Position numbers and translations under genes: made by a program
Part shown: in pieces, positions 34,255-43,299 of the stretch
How positions within the stretch are numbered: the stretch's first letter is position 1
How the letters are laid out: every line of letters begins with the position of its first letter
From: an uncultured Bacteroidota bacterium
GTDB taxonomy: Bacteria > Bacteroidota > Bacteroidia > Bacteroidales > F082
NCBI GenBank assembly: GCA_903891085.1
Contig: CAITDJ010000049.1
Coordinates: 1 to 44,902, forward strand
Length of the DNA stretch: 44,902 nucleotides
Reading direction: 5' to 3'
Notes under the pieces: generated by a model
Database searches by the model: none
Told to the model about the DNA's origin: nothing
The model's input: the letters and a program-made list of their open reading frames with translations, nothing else

Positions 34255-35370
34255 TTGAAAAAAGCCTTTGTTTCTGTAATCAATGATCTCGTAACGGATC
34301 AACGGGTACATAAATCCTGTGTTTCACTACAGAAATCAGGTTATGAGGTTGTGTTGATTGGACGGCTACTTAAGCAAAGTTTACCAATGCCCTCCCTCGC
34401 CTATCGCACCATCCGGATGCGCCTTCTTTTTATCAAAGGCCCATTATTCTATGCCGAATTTAATATCAGGCTATTCTTTTTTCTTCTTTTTAACAAATGT
34501 GATTTATTAGTTTCGAACGACTTAGATACATTATTACCCAATTTTATTGTGGGTCGTCTGCGCAATATTCCGCTGGCCTATGACAGCCACGAATATTTTA
34601 CCGAAACACCTGAATTGGTAAACCGAAAATTTATTCAAAGCATCTGGAAAGCGATTGAAAGGTTCGTACTTACACGAATAAATTGCATGATTACAGTAAA
34701 CGAATCGATAGCCCAATTATTTCGGCAAAAATATGGTATTGAAGTAGTTGTGGTTCGAAATATCCCGCAGCAAAGGACACAGATACCATTAAAATCACGT
34801 GCTGAACTGGGTTTACCGGAGGATAAAATAGTATTGATTTTACAAGGATCCGGAATAAATGTCGATCGCGGGGCCGAAGAAATGGTTTTGGCCATGCAAT
34901 ATCTTACTGATGTTGTCCTGGTTTTAATCGGTAACGGTGATGCTATGCCGCTTATACGCAAATTGATTACCAAAAACCAACTTGAGGACAAGGTGCTGCT
35001 CTTTCCAAAAATGAATTACGATGAAATGATGTGTTATACACATGTGGCCGATGTTGGATTGACGCTTGACAAAGACACAAATATGAATTACAGATTTAGT
35101 TTACCAAACAAACTGTTCGATTATATATACGCAGGAATTCCCGTTCTGGCGACGCCTCTTGTTGAGATTAAATCAATCATCGAAAGGTATCAGATTGGAG
35201 GTTTTATCGATTCACATGAACCACAGCACATGGCAGATCAGATTCGTAACTATCTCAATCAGCCTTATTTGATACAAACCTGGAAAAATAACCTTAGTTT
35301 TGCGGCACGATCGTTAAGTTGGGACCATGAAGAAAAAATTTTATTGAAATTTTATAGTCAGTTCCAATGA
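34255..35370 (+). CDS. GT-B fold glycosyltransferase (family 4-like)
   Basis: Probably transfers a nucleotide-activated sugar to a cell-surface glycan or lipid. 371 residues with a TTG start, the only start codon before the conserved N-terminal strand KKAFVSVINDLVTDQRV; GGGAG lies ten bases upstream. The N-terminal domain has PLAYDSHEYFTET. The C-terminal domain has ILQGSGINVDRGAEEMV and the family pattern LPNKLFDYIYAGIPVLATP followed by acidic residues that bind the donor sugar. It overlaps the next gene by 4 bases (ATGA), so the two are translationally coupled. Confidence 0.85.
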   Translation: MKKAFVSVINDLVTDQRVHKSCVSLQKSGYEVVLIGRLLKQSLPMPSLAYRTIRMRLLFIKGPLFYAEFNIRLFFFLLFNKCDLLVSNDLDTLLPNFIVGRLRNIPLAYDSHEYFTETPELVNRKFIQSIWKAIERFVLTRINCMITVNESIAQLFRQKYGIEVVVVRNIPQQRTQIPLKSRAELGLPEDKIVLILQGSGINVDRGAEEMVLAMQYLTDVVLVLIGNGDAMPLIRKLITKNQLEDKVLLFPKMNYDEMMCYTHVADVGLTLDKDTNMNYRFSLPNKLFDYIYAGIPVLATPLVEIKSIIERYQIGGFIDSHEPQHMADQIRNYLNQPYLIQTWKNNLSFAARSLSWDHEEKILLKFYSQFQ

Positions 35371-36482
35371 ACAAGCACCTTCACATCGTATCGTTTGACG
35401 TGCCATTCCCTGCCAACTACGGAGGAGTGATCGATGTATTTTTCAAAATCAAAGAAATGGCTGAGAAAGGTGTGCAAATTCATCTCCATTGTTTTCAATA
35501 CGGCCGGACTACATCTGAAGTACTGGAAAGCATCTGCTTCTCAGTGAATTACTATAAACGCGACATCTCGAAAAAACATTTTTTTAAAAGCTTGCCCTAT
35601 ATCGTAAGCTCACGATCATCAGAGGAACTGGTGAATAATCTGCTTCTCGACGACTATCCGATTTTACTGGAAGGGTTGCATACCTGTCAGCTCCTGACCG
35701 AAACGAAACTTGCTGGCCGTAAAATTTCGGCGCGTACCCATAATATTGAACATGAGTATTATACAAACCTTGCACAGGCCGAGACTTCTTTTTTGAAAAA
35801 ATATTACCTGTACAATGAAGCCGGAAAACTCAAAAAATACGAAGAGGTCCTTGGTAATGCGGCTCAGTTGATTGCAATTTCGAAGAATGATGAACGTTAT
35901 TTTGCCAGTCATTTTTCAAAAGTCGATTTTATTCCGGCTTTTCATCCGCATAAAAAAGTAAATATCAAAGGTGGAAAAGGCGAATATGCTTTGTATCACG
36001 GAAATCTGTCGGTGGCAGAGAATTTTAATGCCGTTAAGTATCTGATAACAAATGTTTTTAAAGATTCGCCCTATCCGTTGAAGGTTGCCGGATTGAACCC
36101 AAGGACTCAATTGAAAGCCTTGATTGCCAGTTGCCCCAATATTGAACTAATCGCTAATCCAACTGACGAAGCCCTTTTTGAATTGATCAACAATGCCCAG
36201 ATTAACGTATCCATAACATTTCAGGCTACCGGCCTGAAACTCAAACTTCTGAACATGCTTTATAATGGCAGGTTTTGTATTGCAAACAGTAAAATGCTCG
36301 GCGGAACCGCCCTGGATGAATTATGTATTGTGGCCAACGACGCTGAGGCTATAAAGCGTAAAATGAAGGAGTTATGGAAAAGGCCATTTACCAAACGTGA
36401 AATCGAATACCGCACACAACGGCTCATGATGCTGTATAACAACGGTCATAATGTCGAAAAACTAATCGGCCTCATAACCTGA
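35367..36482 (+). CDS. Glycosyltransferase family 4/1-like protein
   Basis: 371 residues, beginning at an ATG that overlaps the stop of the preceding glycosyltransferase. N-terminal HIVSFDVPFPANYGGVIDVF is the Gly-rich acceptor-side loop of GT-B enzymes, and LLEGLHTCQLL and ARTHNIEHEYYTNL are typical of the same clade. The C-terminal domain has YHGNLSVAENFNAVKYLI and FQATGLKLKLLNMLYNGRF, the donor-binding region, although its acidic ExFG-type residues are less clear than in the upstream enzyme. The last 21 bases overlap the end of the convergent ftsE gene. Confidence 0.8.
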   Translation: MNKHLHIVSFDVPFPANYGGVIDVFFKIKEMAEKGVQIHLHCFQYGRTTSEVLESICFSVNYYKRDISKKHFFKSLPYIVSSRSSEELVNNLLLDDYPILLEGLHTCQLLTETKLAGRKISARTHNIEHEYYTNLAQAETSFLKKYYLYNEAGKLKKYEEVLGNAAQLIAISKNDERYFASHFSKVDFIPAFHPHKKVNIKGGKGEYALYHGNLSVAENFNAVKYLITNVFKDSPYPLKVAGLNPRTQLKALIASCPNIELIANPTDEALFELINNAQINVSITFQATGLKLKLLNMLYNGRFCIANSKMLGGTALDELCIVANDAEAIKRKMKELWKRPFTKREIEYRTQRLMMLYNNGHNVEKLIGLIT

Positions 36483-37148
36483 GGTGATGACCGTACCTTC
36501 TTCACATTTAATAATACGGTGCGGAAATTTATGAATCAGGTTGTAGTTGTGTGTGGCCATTAATACTGCCTGGCCGCTTTCACTGATATGCTGCAATAAA
36601 CGCATAATTCCGTTCGAAGTTTCAGGGTCAAGATTTCCTGTGGGCTCGTCAGCAAGAATGATTTCCGGATTATTAAGCAATGAACGGGCGATAGCCACTC
36701 GTTGTTGTTCGCCTCCCGAAAGCTGATGCGGCATTTTAAATCCTTTGGAAACCAAATCAACCTGTTCAAGCACCTTTTGGATTCGTTCATCAATTTTCGT
36801 TCTGTCGTTCCAACCGGTTGATTTCAGCACAAACTCAAGATTCTTACGTACATCACGATCTTCAAGCAACTGAAAATCCTGAAAAATTATACCGAGTTTA
36901 CGACGCAGGTATGGAATTTCTTTTCGTTTAATTTTACGTAAATTATATCCAACAATATTCGCTTCTCCATCTATAGCAGGTAGTTCGGCATACATGGTCT
37001 TCAAAAGGCTTGATTTTCCGCTTCCGGTTTTCCCGATCAGATACACAAATTCACCTTTATTGATTTTGAAATTAACATTCACCAAAACAAGATTATTTTT
37101 CTGAAATACAGAAAAGTTTTCGAAATGGACGATAGTTTCAGGAGTCAT
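36462..37148 (-). CDS. ftsE: Cell division ATP-binding protein FtsE
   Basis: ATPase of the FtsEX complex, which activates peptidoglycan hydrolases at the division site. 228 residues. Walker [11 protein letters not shown]-loop IIFQDFQLL, signature LSGGEQQR, Walker [14 protein letters not shown] and H-loop MATHNY all fit the FtsE branch of ABC ATPases. ftsX is not adjacent, as is common in this phylum, so the assignment rests on sequence; a LolD-like or other MacB-class ATPase remains possible. It has its own promoter, separating it from the oxidase operon upstream. Confidence 0.82.
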   Translation of the reverse strand: MTPETIVHFENFSVFQKNNLVLVNVNFKINKGEFVYLIGKTGSGKSSLLKTMYAELPAIDGEANIVGYNLRKIKRKEIPYLRRKLGIIFQDFQLLEDRDVRKNLEFVLKSTGWNDRTKIDERIQKVLEQVDLVSKGFKMPHQLSGGEQQRVAIARSLLNNPEIILADEPTGNLDPETSNGIMRLLQHISESGQAVLMATHNYNLIHKFPHRIIKCEEGTVITSGYEAD

Positions 37149-37162
37149 TAGTTTTTTTTATT

Positions 37163-37190
37163 CAAAAGTAAGATATTTGCTGAAAACCAA
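37163..37190 (-). promoter_or_regulatory. Probable ftsE promoter
   Basis: On the minus strand, TTGG (37190-37187) and TACTTTTG (37170-37163) are about 17 bases apart, in agreement with the Bacteroidota -33/-7 pattern. The ATG follows 14 bases later. The rest of the 217-base gap to ctaB (37149-37365) shows no gene. Confidence 0.5.
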
Positions 37191-37365
37191 TATTGATTTT
37201 TCGAAACATTGCTTGTCTGTCCAGTAAAATGAATCCCAATTTGAATTAGTAACCAGCATAACTGCCACTACATTACAAAATCATCCATAAAACGATCAGT
37301 TATGTATCATCTATATCATTGTGAAAAAACGGAAAGAAAATGCAAAAAATCTAGTTGCCAGCGTT

Positions 37366-38235
37366 CTACTTGATCAATGGATCAATCATTAGGGCAATGA
37401 TTACGGCAAGCACGAAATAGTTGATACGCATGAAATAAAAGAAAGGGTTAAATTTCAATACCTGATTACGCAATAATCCGGAAAAAATGTAAATTAGCCA
37501 TAATACTGAAAGCAGCACAATGATGGTAATTACCCGGTTTTCAATAATTCCGAAAAGAGGTAACATAAGGGCTGTTACGGCAGTGGCCAAAGTCCAGAGA
37601 AACACCAGCACACGAATGCTTTTTTCACTGTAAAGTTGTGTGATAGAAGGATAGCCGGCTTCAACATATTCTTTCCCATATTTTAACATGAGCAACCAGA
37701 AATGTGGAACCTGCCAGATGAAAAAGAAAAAAGCGAGAATAACTACATGTGGATCTGTAATGGAACCGCCGCCAGCCACCCAACCGACAACCGGTGGGAT
37801 AGCACCAATTACCGAACCTGGAATCACTGCAAATGCAGTTTTACGTTTCATAGGCGTGTAAATGCCATTGTACCACAGTAAAGCGACTAATCCCAATTGT
37901 AAACCAACTATATTTGATCCCAAAAAGAGCAATACACTTCCGGCAATTGATAAAATGAACGCCACAATAAGTGCACCCCGGCGACTGATTCGACCTGATG
38001 GAATTGGCCTGTTGGCCGTCCGCAACATGAGTTTGTCGCGATCTGCATCCTGATAATGATTCAATGACGACGAACCACAAGCAAGCAGAAATATGCCAAT
38101 GGTCGGTAAAATTAAACCGGTATCAAAACTCCCCTTTGCCAGCAAATAACCTGCTATAGTGGTAAATGCCACTGCAAAAGTGATTTTTACCTTACTCAAC
38201 TCCATGAGGAGTTTAATCGTTATTTTTGATTTCAT
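37366..38235 (-). CDS. ctaB: Protoheme IX farnesyltransferase (heme O synthase)
   Basis: Converts heme B to heme O for the terminal oxidase. 289 residues from ATG 38235; a TTG at 38256 is rejected. UbiA-superfamily prenyltransferase with eight or nine membrane helices. The prenyl-diphosphate/Mg motif is NHYQDADRDKLMLRTANRPI and the second conserved loop is WLLMLKYGKEYVEAGYPS. Last gene of the oxidase operon, 33 bases after ctaC. Heme A synthase (ctaA) is not in the window, so whether the enzyme carries heme A or O cannot be told here. Confidence 0.92.
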   Translation of the reverse strand: MKSKITIKLLMELSKVKITFAVAFTTIAGYLLAKGSFDTGLILPTIGIFLLACGSSSLNHYQDADRDKLMLRTANRPIPSGRISRRGALIVAFILSIAGSVLLFLGSNIVGLQLGLVALLWYNGIYTPMKRKTAFAVIPGSVIGAIPPVVGWVAGGGSITDPHVVILAFFFFIWQVPHFWLLMLKYGKEYVEAGYPSITQLYSEKSIRVLVFLWTLATAVTALMLPLFGIIENRVITIIVLLSVLWLIYIFSGLLRNQVLKFNPFFYFMRINYFVLAVIIALMIDPLIK

Positions 38236-38268
38236 TTTTTTAATTCTGTTTTGCAATTACCAAACCTA

Positions 38269-39180
38269 TTATTTTACGGTTTTCAGATAATCGATAATCT
38301 GATCGATCTGTTCGTCGGTAAGAATCTTGTCATAAGGCACCATCAGACCCTTCATATATCCTTTCACAATGTCAGCATTTGGTGTTTTGAGTGAACGTTT
38401 GATATACTCTTCATTGATAACAATCTCACGCTCAGCCCCATCTGTTTCAACTGTTTCGGTTTTACCAAACACACCTTTGAAACTTGGTCCGACAAGTCTG
38501 CTTCCGTCCTGTGTGTGACAGCTAAAACAAGCATTTTTTTTCATCAATGAAAGGCCGGGATGTTCATTGGCAGTTGATTCTTTTTGCGCGAGCCAGGTAT
38601 CATAAGTACCAACATCTACCACATTTACTGAGGTAAGCATGGCAGAATGAAGTTGTCCGCAATACTCGGCACACATCACATCATACTTTCCGGCCTTGTT
38701 TGCTTCAAACCAAAGAAAGTTGTTTTTGCCAGGTATTAAATCTTCTTTCAACCTGAATGCCGGAATATAAAAACTATGGTTTACATCTTTTGAAATGAGT
38801 AACAGTTTAACCGGCTGATCGATTGGCACAACCAATGAATCACTGAGTTTACCATTTGAATATTCAAAAGAAAATTTCCACATTTGACCGTATGCTTTTA
38901 CTTCAATGGCATTGGCCGGAACCTTACGCATCGGGCGGTAACCCATCCATCCATAATAAAACATAACCAAAACCAAAATCGTCGGTATCACCGTCCACAA
39001 TATTTCAAGTATATTACTTCCTTCAATATTGGTGGCCTTTGGGTTTCGCTTTTTATTGTATCTGATTACAAAATAGATCATTACTACAGTGATTCCTACC
39101 AGAAAAAAGATAGATATCCCTGAAATGACATACAACGACAGATCTACACCCTGTGCGAAAGTTGAAGCTCCGTTTTTCAT
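38269..39180 (-). CDS. ctaC: caa3-type oxidase subunit II with fused cytochrome c
   Basis: Electron entry subunit. 303 residues: two N-terminal membrane helices (about 15-38 and 57-80), a cupredoxin domain with the CuA ligands His135, Cys170, Cys174, His178 and Met181 (CAEYCGQLHSAM), then a C-terminal c-type heme domain with CFSCH (Cys218 to His222) and a probable axial Met in YMKGLMVPY. The fusion defines the caa3 type. Three bases separate it from the ctaF stop-to-start junction. Confidence 0.95.
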   Translation of the reverse strand: MKNGASTFAQGVDLSLYVISGISIFFLVGITVVMIYFVIRYNKKRNPKATNIEGSNILEILWTVIPTILVLVMFYYGWMGYRPMRKVPANAIEVKAYGQMWKFSFEYSNGKLSDSLVVPIDQPVKLLLISKDVNHSFYIPAFRLKEDLIPGKNNFLWFEANKAGKYDVMCAEYCGQLHSAMLTSVNVVDVGTYDTWLAQKESTANEHPGLSLMKKNACFSCHTQDGSRLVGPSFKGVFGKTETVETDGAEREIVINEEYIKRSLKTPNADIVKGYMKGLMVPYDKILTDEQIDQIIDYLKTVK

Positions 39181-39183
39181 AAA

Positions 39184-39501
39184 TTATCGGTTTAAATATT
39201 CAATACTCGTTAATATCAGAAACGATAAAAACAAAACAATCACCAGCAAAACGAGCCAGGTATAGATTTTTTTTTCAAACTTCAAATGCATGAAGTAATA
39301 AGCAACAACAATCACTTTCACGGTCGCAATAAGCATTGCGGTGGCAACGGTAAGCGAACGCAGGTTAGCGCCAAAAACTGAAATTGATACTGTCAGAACT
39401 GTTAATAATAACAAGGCCGCCAATGTGCTGTAATGCTCTTTATTACTTGTGATATGCGTTCCATGCGCACTTTCATCATGAGATTCGGTATTGTTTTTCA
39501 T
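39184..39501 (-). CDS. ctaF: caa3-type oxidase subunit IV
   Basis: 105 residues with a His-rich N-terminal tail (ESHDESAHGTHITSNKEH) and three membrane helices (YSTLAALLLLTVLTVSISVFG, then ATAMLIATVKVIVVAYYFMHL, with the last at residues ~80-100). The helix-2 motif VAYYFMHLKFE is typical of prokaryotic COX4. It lies between subunits III and II, with 3- to 6-base gaps. It probably aids assembly; no cofactor ligands are expected. Confidence 0.85.
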   Translation of the reverse strand: MKNNTESHDESAHGTHITSNKEHYSTLAALLLLTVLTVSISVFGANLRSLTVATAMLIATVKVIVVAYYFMHLKFEKKIYTWLVLLVIVLFLSFLILTSIEYLNR

Positions 39502-39507
39502 AACAGA

Positions 39508-40137
39508 TCAATGAATAAGATAAAATAAAGGGAACAAATAAATCCAGATCATATCAACCAAATGCCAGTACAGACCAGCATTTTCGGTGTGAGAATAGTT
39601 GTCAGCATTGAGGAGTCCGTTTTTTGTTCTGAAGATGACCACCACGATAAAAATTGCCCCGATAATGATATGAAGCGCATGTAATCCGGTCATGAAAAAG
39701 TACAAATAAAAGAACAGTCCTTCACCATGAGGCAGTCGGTTAAAAACATCCATCCCCGGAAATAAGCCATGATGGATTTTTGCACTCCATTCAAAATACT
39801 TAATCACCAAAAAAACCAAAGATGCTGCAACTGTGAATACCAGTAACTGAATTGAACGTTTGCTGTTTCCTTGTTGTATGGCTGTGATTGACATGGCAAT
39901 CGTCATGCTGCTAACAAGCAATACAACCGTGTTCATTGCTCCCAACGTTACATTTAGCTGGTAGGATGCTGTCAGAAATGCTTCTGGATTCAGCATTCTG
40001 TAAACCATATACACGATAAACAAACCGCCAAACAACAGGAATTCAGTAAATAGGAAAAGCCACATACCTAACTTAGATGCCTCCGCATCGCGGTTGTGCC
40101 CTGAGTTGGGCAATACAAGTCCTGAATGATGTTCCAT
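39508..40137 (-). CDS. ctaE: Cytochrome c oxidase subunit III
   Basis: 209 residues, five predicted membrane helices, the short form of subunit III. Motifs: KLGMWLFLFTEFLLFGGLF (helix 1), the conserved HALHIIIGAIFIVVVIF and the end ENAGLYWHLVDMIWIYLFPLFYL, which is diagnostic of the family. Subunit III stabilises the proton-pumping core. It sits 19 bases downstream of ctaD. Confidence 0.93.
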   Translation of the reverse strand: MEHHSGLVLPNSGHNRDAEASKLGMWLFLFTEFLLFGGLFIVYMVYRMLNPEAFLTASYQLNVTLGAMNTVVLLVSSMTIAMSITAIQQGNSKRSIQLLVFTVAASLVFLVIKYFEWSAKIHHGLFPGMDVFNRLPHGEGLFFYLYFFMTGLHALHIIIGAIFIVVVIFRTKNGLLNADNYSHTENAGLYWHLVDMIWIYLFPLFYLIH

Positions 40138-40156
40138 AGTTTATATTCTTGATAAA

Positions 40157-41761
40157 TTAATAATTGTTCTCGAAGTCATAAGGGCCGCCTTTTGGAATTT
40201 CAGGCATTTTATCGAAATTTTGCAATGGTGGTGGTGACAATGTCTGCCACTCAAGCGTAATACCACCCCAGTAATTTCTTCCGATTTCTGGTTTTGGTCC
40301 AAAAAAACCGGCAATCAGATTTCCCAACATAAGTACCAATCCGGTTGCCAATATCCATGATCCATAGGTACTTATCATATTTGGAAGATGAAATTCCGGC
40401 AAATAATCATAGTAACGGCGTGGCATTCCCATCAAACCAGAGATGAGCATTGGAAAATAGAGCGTGTTAAATCCAATAAAGAAGATTACAAATGCGATAT
40501 TGGCTATCGTTTTGTTGTACATCCTCCCCCAGATTTTGGGATACCAATAATGCAGAGCTCCGAAAAATGCAAAGCCGGTGCCTCCGAACATGACATAATG
40601 AAAATGTCCGACCACAAAATAAGTATCGTGCAAATGCACATCTGAGGCAAGCGCGCCCAACACCAATCCTGATAATCCACCAATCATAAACTGAAAAATG
40701 AATCCCAGTGCATAAAGCAGCGGGGGCTGCACATCGATAGAACCTTTATAAAGAGTTGCAACCCAGTTAAATACTTTAATAGCAGTTGGAATAGCGACCA
40801 AAAACGTCATGATTGAAAAAACAATCCTCGCTGCACCACTCATACCTGTAGTAAACATATGGTGACCCCAAACAAAATAACCTACGAAAGCAATTGCCAA
40901 ACTCGAAAAGGCTATGGCTTTGTAGCCAAAAATGGTTCGGTGGGTAAATGTGGGCAATAACTCCGAGATGATTCCAAAAGCCGGCAAAGCCATAATATAA
41001 ACCGCCGGATGCGAATAAATCCAGAACAGATGCTGATAAAGGATTGGGTCGCCGCCTATCGAAGGATCGAATAAGCCAACACCCAGTACCCTTTCGGCTA
41101 CAATCATCAGTAAGGTGATGCCAATGATTGGTGTGGCAAGCAATTGTATCCACGACGTAGCGTACAATGCCCACGCAAAGAGTGGCATTTTGAAAAAAGT
41201 CATGCCCGGTGTTCGTAAGCGGTGAATGGTCACAATAAAATTAAGTCCTGTCAAAATATTCGCAAAACCAAGGACGAAAGCCGCAAGCACCGACATCGTA
41301 ACATTGGTCCCGGTTCGCACGCTGTAAGGAGCATAAAAGGTCCAGCCTGTGTCAGCCGGACCATCCCCGAAAAGTAATGTTGATAAGGCCATCAGTGCAC
41401 CAACTACATAAATCCACCATGAGAGCAGATTAAGCTTTGGGAAAGCTACGTCATCAGTGCCGAGCATAATGGGCAGAAAGAAATTACCGAAAACCGCCGG
41501 AATGCTTGGAATAATGAATAAGAAAATCATTATCACTCCATGCATAGTAAATACCTGATTGTAGGTTTTTGCTTCCATTAAATCCTTTCCAGGATTCAGC
41601 AATTCCAGACGCATTAATACCCCCAATATAACACCCACAAGAAAAAATGCCATGATTGAGTATAAATATAGCAGACCTACACGTTTGTGGTCAACGCTAA
41701 AAATCCAGGAAAAAAGACCCTTTTTAACCTGAAAAAAGTTCAATTCAGTTGTTGCTGCCAT
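40157..41761 (-). CDS. ctaD: Cytochrome c oxidase subunit I, A2 type
   Basis: Catalytic subunit, reducing O2 at a heme-CuB centre and pumping protons. 534 residues, 12 or more helices. Low-spin heme ligands are His74 (MHGVIMIFLF) and His388; His386 binds the high-spin heme (VVGHFHYVMFGG); CuB ligands are His251 and His300-His301 (WGHHMF). His251 and Tyr255 form the expected cross-linked pair. The helix VI motif reads YSHPAVY (249-255): the D-channel glutamate of HPEVY is absent and Tyr-Ser precedes the His, which defines A2 heme-copper oxidases such as the Rhodothermus caa3 enzyme. K-channel Lys329 is present in TAIKVFNW. Confidence 0.96.
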   Translation of the reverse strand: MAATTELNFFQVKKGLFSWIFSVDHKRVGLLYLYSIMAFFLVGVILGVLMRLELLNPGKDLMEAKTYNQVFTMHGVIMIFLFIIPSIPAVFGNFFLPIMLGTDDVAFPKLNLLSWWIYVVGALMALSTLLFGDGPADTGWTFYAPYSVRTGTNVTMSVLAAFVLGFANILTGLNFIVTIHRLRTPGMTFFKMPLFAWALYATSWIQLLATPIIGITLLMIVAERVLGVGLFDPSIGGDPILYQHLFWIYSHPAVYIMALPAFGIISELLPTFTHRTIFGYKAIAFSSLAIAFVGYFVWGHHMFTTGMSGAARIVFSIMTFLVAIPTAIKVFNWVATLYKGSIDVQPPLLYALGFIFQFMIGGLSGLVLGALASDVHLHDTYFVVGHFHYVMFGGTGFAFFGALHYWYPKIWGRMYNKTIANIAFVIFFIGFNTLYFPMLISGLMGMPRRYYDYLPEFHLPNMISTYGSWILATGLVLMLGNLIAGFFGPKPEIGRNYWGGITLEWQTLSPPPLQNFDKMPEIPKGGPYDFENNY

Positions 41762-41763
41762 GT

Positions 41764-42558
41764 TTAATTGATGTTATTGATATTCTTTTTCCTTCTTCCG
41801 GAAACGATAAGCGAAATAAATAATGTCAGGGCTACCATGATGATAACAGAACCCGAAATTCGGGTAGTATTGAAAACGTATTTTTTCCCTTCAGCATCAT
41901 AACTGAAACAAAATTCCAGTACTTTATTAATAGTTGGACCTGACCTACCAGCATCTGCTTCCACGACAGCCATTTTCAAATCGAAAGGAAGAAAGTCGGT
42001 ACCATGGAGATACCGTGTTATTTTACCATCTTTTCCCAATACAACGAGCGTCGCTGGATGCACAAATTCTTTCCCCTCCTGTTTTACATAATAGCCAATG
42101 GATTGGAGAAGTTTGGCAACCATCAGGCTGTCACCGGTAAAAAACCGCCAACCTTCCGGATATTTTTCCTTGCCGGCCAATTTCAGATAGGTTTTCTTCT
42201 TTTTAGCTGCCAGGACACTATTTTCAAGATGGTTAAAACTAACAGTAAATACCTGATAATCCTTCCCCAATTCAAGCTCTGACCGGCTGACTACTTCAGC
42301 AAGCCCATTCAGCAGTGGGGTGCATATTCCCGGGCATTCATAATAAACCATTGCCAACACTGTAGGTTTGTCAATGGTGGTTTTCAGATCAATTTTATTG
42401 AAATTGTCGTCAATAAATATCAGACTGTCGGGAAGGTAAGAATCCAACTTTTCGTATACACCCAATTGATCATTTTGACCAAATGTAGGTTGAGTGGGGA
42501 GGAGAAAACTTAATAATAAAGCAATAAATATTGCCTTGAACGATTGTATATAATTCAT
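41764..42558 (-). CDS. SCO1/SenC-family copper chaperone
   Basis: Delivers copper to the CuA site or reduces its cysteines. ATG at 42558 opens a signal peptide (YIQSFKAIFIALLLSFLLPTQ); a further in-frame ATG at 42576 is possible. 264 residues. The thioredoxin-like domain carries the metal-binding pair Cys75 and Cys79 in YYECPGICTPLL and the third ligand His in EFVHPATLVVLG. A C-terminal membrane helix (SVIIMVALTLFISLIVSG) anchors it. First gene of the oxidase operon, 2 bases before ctaD. Confidence 0.93.
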   Translation of the reverse strand: MNYIQSFKAIFIALLLSFLLPTQPTFGQNDQLGVYEKLDSYLPDSLIFIDDNFNKIDLKTTIDKPTVLAMVYYECPGICTPLLNGLAEVVSRSELELGKDYQVFTVSFNHLENSVLAAKKKKTYLKLAGKEKYPEGWRFFTGDSLMVAKLLQSIGYYVKQEGKEFVHPATLVVLGKDGKITRYLHGTDFLPFDLKMAVVEADAGRSGPTINKVLEFCFSYDAEGKKYVFNTTRISGSVIIMVALTLFISLIVSGRRKKNINNIN

Positions 42559-42578
42559 ATTCAATAATATAAACAAAC

Positions 42579-42621
42579 TGAAACCCGTGTTTCACGTTGC
42601 TAATTTAGACTAAATCTAAAT
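42579..42621. promoter_or_regulatory. Two inverted repeats upstream of the sco/caa3 operon (candidate operators)
   Basis: The 233-base gap 42559-42791 contains TGAAAC-CCGT-GTTTCA (42579-42594) and ATTTAGA-CTAAA-TCTAAAT (42603-42621), both close to the operon start. The second dyad has 7-bp perfect arms and a length (19 bp) like the boxes bound by DtxR/IdeR- or Rrf2-type regulators, but no known regulator box is matched exactly. No TAnnTTTG box was found here, so the promoter itself is not located. Confidence 0.5.
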
Positions 42622-42740
42622 AAATACAATGTTTTATTGAAAATAATATGAAAAATTGATGTGATTGAAATATCACAACTTCTTGGAAAACAATAAAATT
42701 ACAATTGTTGTTTTCCAGATTGGTTCAGCCCTAATCAAAA

Positions 42741-42771
42741 AAAAAGACCGTCCCGAAAGGATGGTCTTTTT
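42741..42771 (-). terminator. Terminator between the DUF4920 gene and the oxidase operon
   Basis: AAAAAGACCGTCC (42741-42753), loop CGAAA, GGATGGTCTTTTT (42759-42771). On the minus strand it is followed by a run of nine T's, so it ends the DUF4920/cytochrome c transcript, 20 bases after the DUF4920 stop. Confidence 0.88.
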
Positions 42772-42791
42772 GAAAATTTTTTCAGCAAATT

Positions 42792-43292
42792 TCATTCGAC
42801 AATTACACCCTTGGCTTCAATGGTATAATCATAAACCGGTTGAGTAATCGCGTCAATTTCGGCCTGACTCCTGCGGGTTTCAGTGGCAATTTTTTTCAAG
42901 GTTGCCACATCCACAAGTTCACGGAATGCAACACCTTCAAACCATACTGTTTTTCCAGAAATATCTTTCGGAACCGAAAATTCGTCCTTCATATTGACCA
43001 TGATTTCCTCATCACCATAGGCAACTGTTAACCAGCAACCGCTATGTTGACACACTTCCATCACTTTACCGGTCATTTTAACATTCACTGAATCAGCAGT
43101 GAATGATGAAGGTAACGTATTCATTTCTTTCGAGTTATCCTTTGTGATGATGGCTCCGTAATTATTTGTTGCAGAAGCCACAACCTCAGTGCCGGTATTT
43201 CCGGATTTGGTTTGCGATGTATTCTCACATGAAGAAGATACAACAAGCGCTGCCATACCAACAATGACGAGTAATTTGCTTGAGTTCGTCAT
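42792..43292 (-). CDS. DUF4920 domain lipoprotein
   Basis: 166 residues. Lipoprotein signal peptide with lipidated Cys22 (ALVVSSSCENTSQ). The domain has KMTGKVMEVCQHSGCWLTVAYG, read in two parts, then VNMKDEFSVPKDISGKTVWFEGVAF and a C-terminal helix (EIDAITQPVYDYTIEAKG). CQHSGCW (Cys81, His83, Cys86) resembles a metal site and is typical of the family. Its biochemical role is unknown. It is 7 bases downstream of the cytochrome c gene, so they form one operon next to the oxidase genes; a link to copper or heme handling is inference from context. Confidence 0.85.
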   Translation of the reverse strand: MTNSSKLLVIVGMAALVVSSSCENTSQTKSGNTGTEVVASATNNYGAIITKDNSKEMNTLPSSFTADSVNVKMTGKVMEVCQHSGCWLTVAYGDEEIMVNMKDEFSVPKDISGKTVWFEGVAFRELVDVATLKKIATETRRSQAEIDAITQPVYDYTIEAKGVIVE

Positions 43293-43299
43293 GAGTTTA

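Noticed and set aside
40991..41015. Missing glutamate in subunit I (HPAVY instead of HPEVY) as an inactivating mutation
   Set aside because: Tyr-Ser directly before the His gives the YSHP motif, the known A2 alternative, and all metal ligands are intact.
40776..41174. 132-codon open frame overlapping ctaD in another frame
   Set aside because: It lies wholly within the highly conserved oxidase subunit I gene; its translation has no family features and is explained by codon bias of the real gene.
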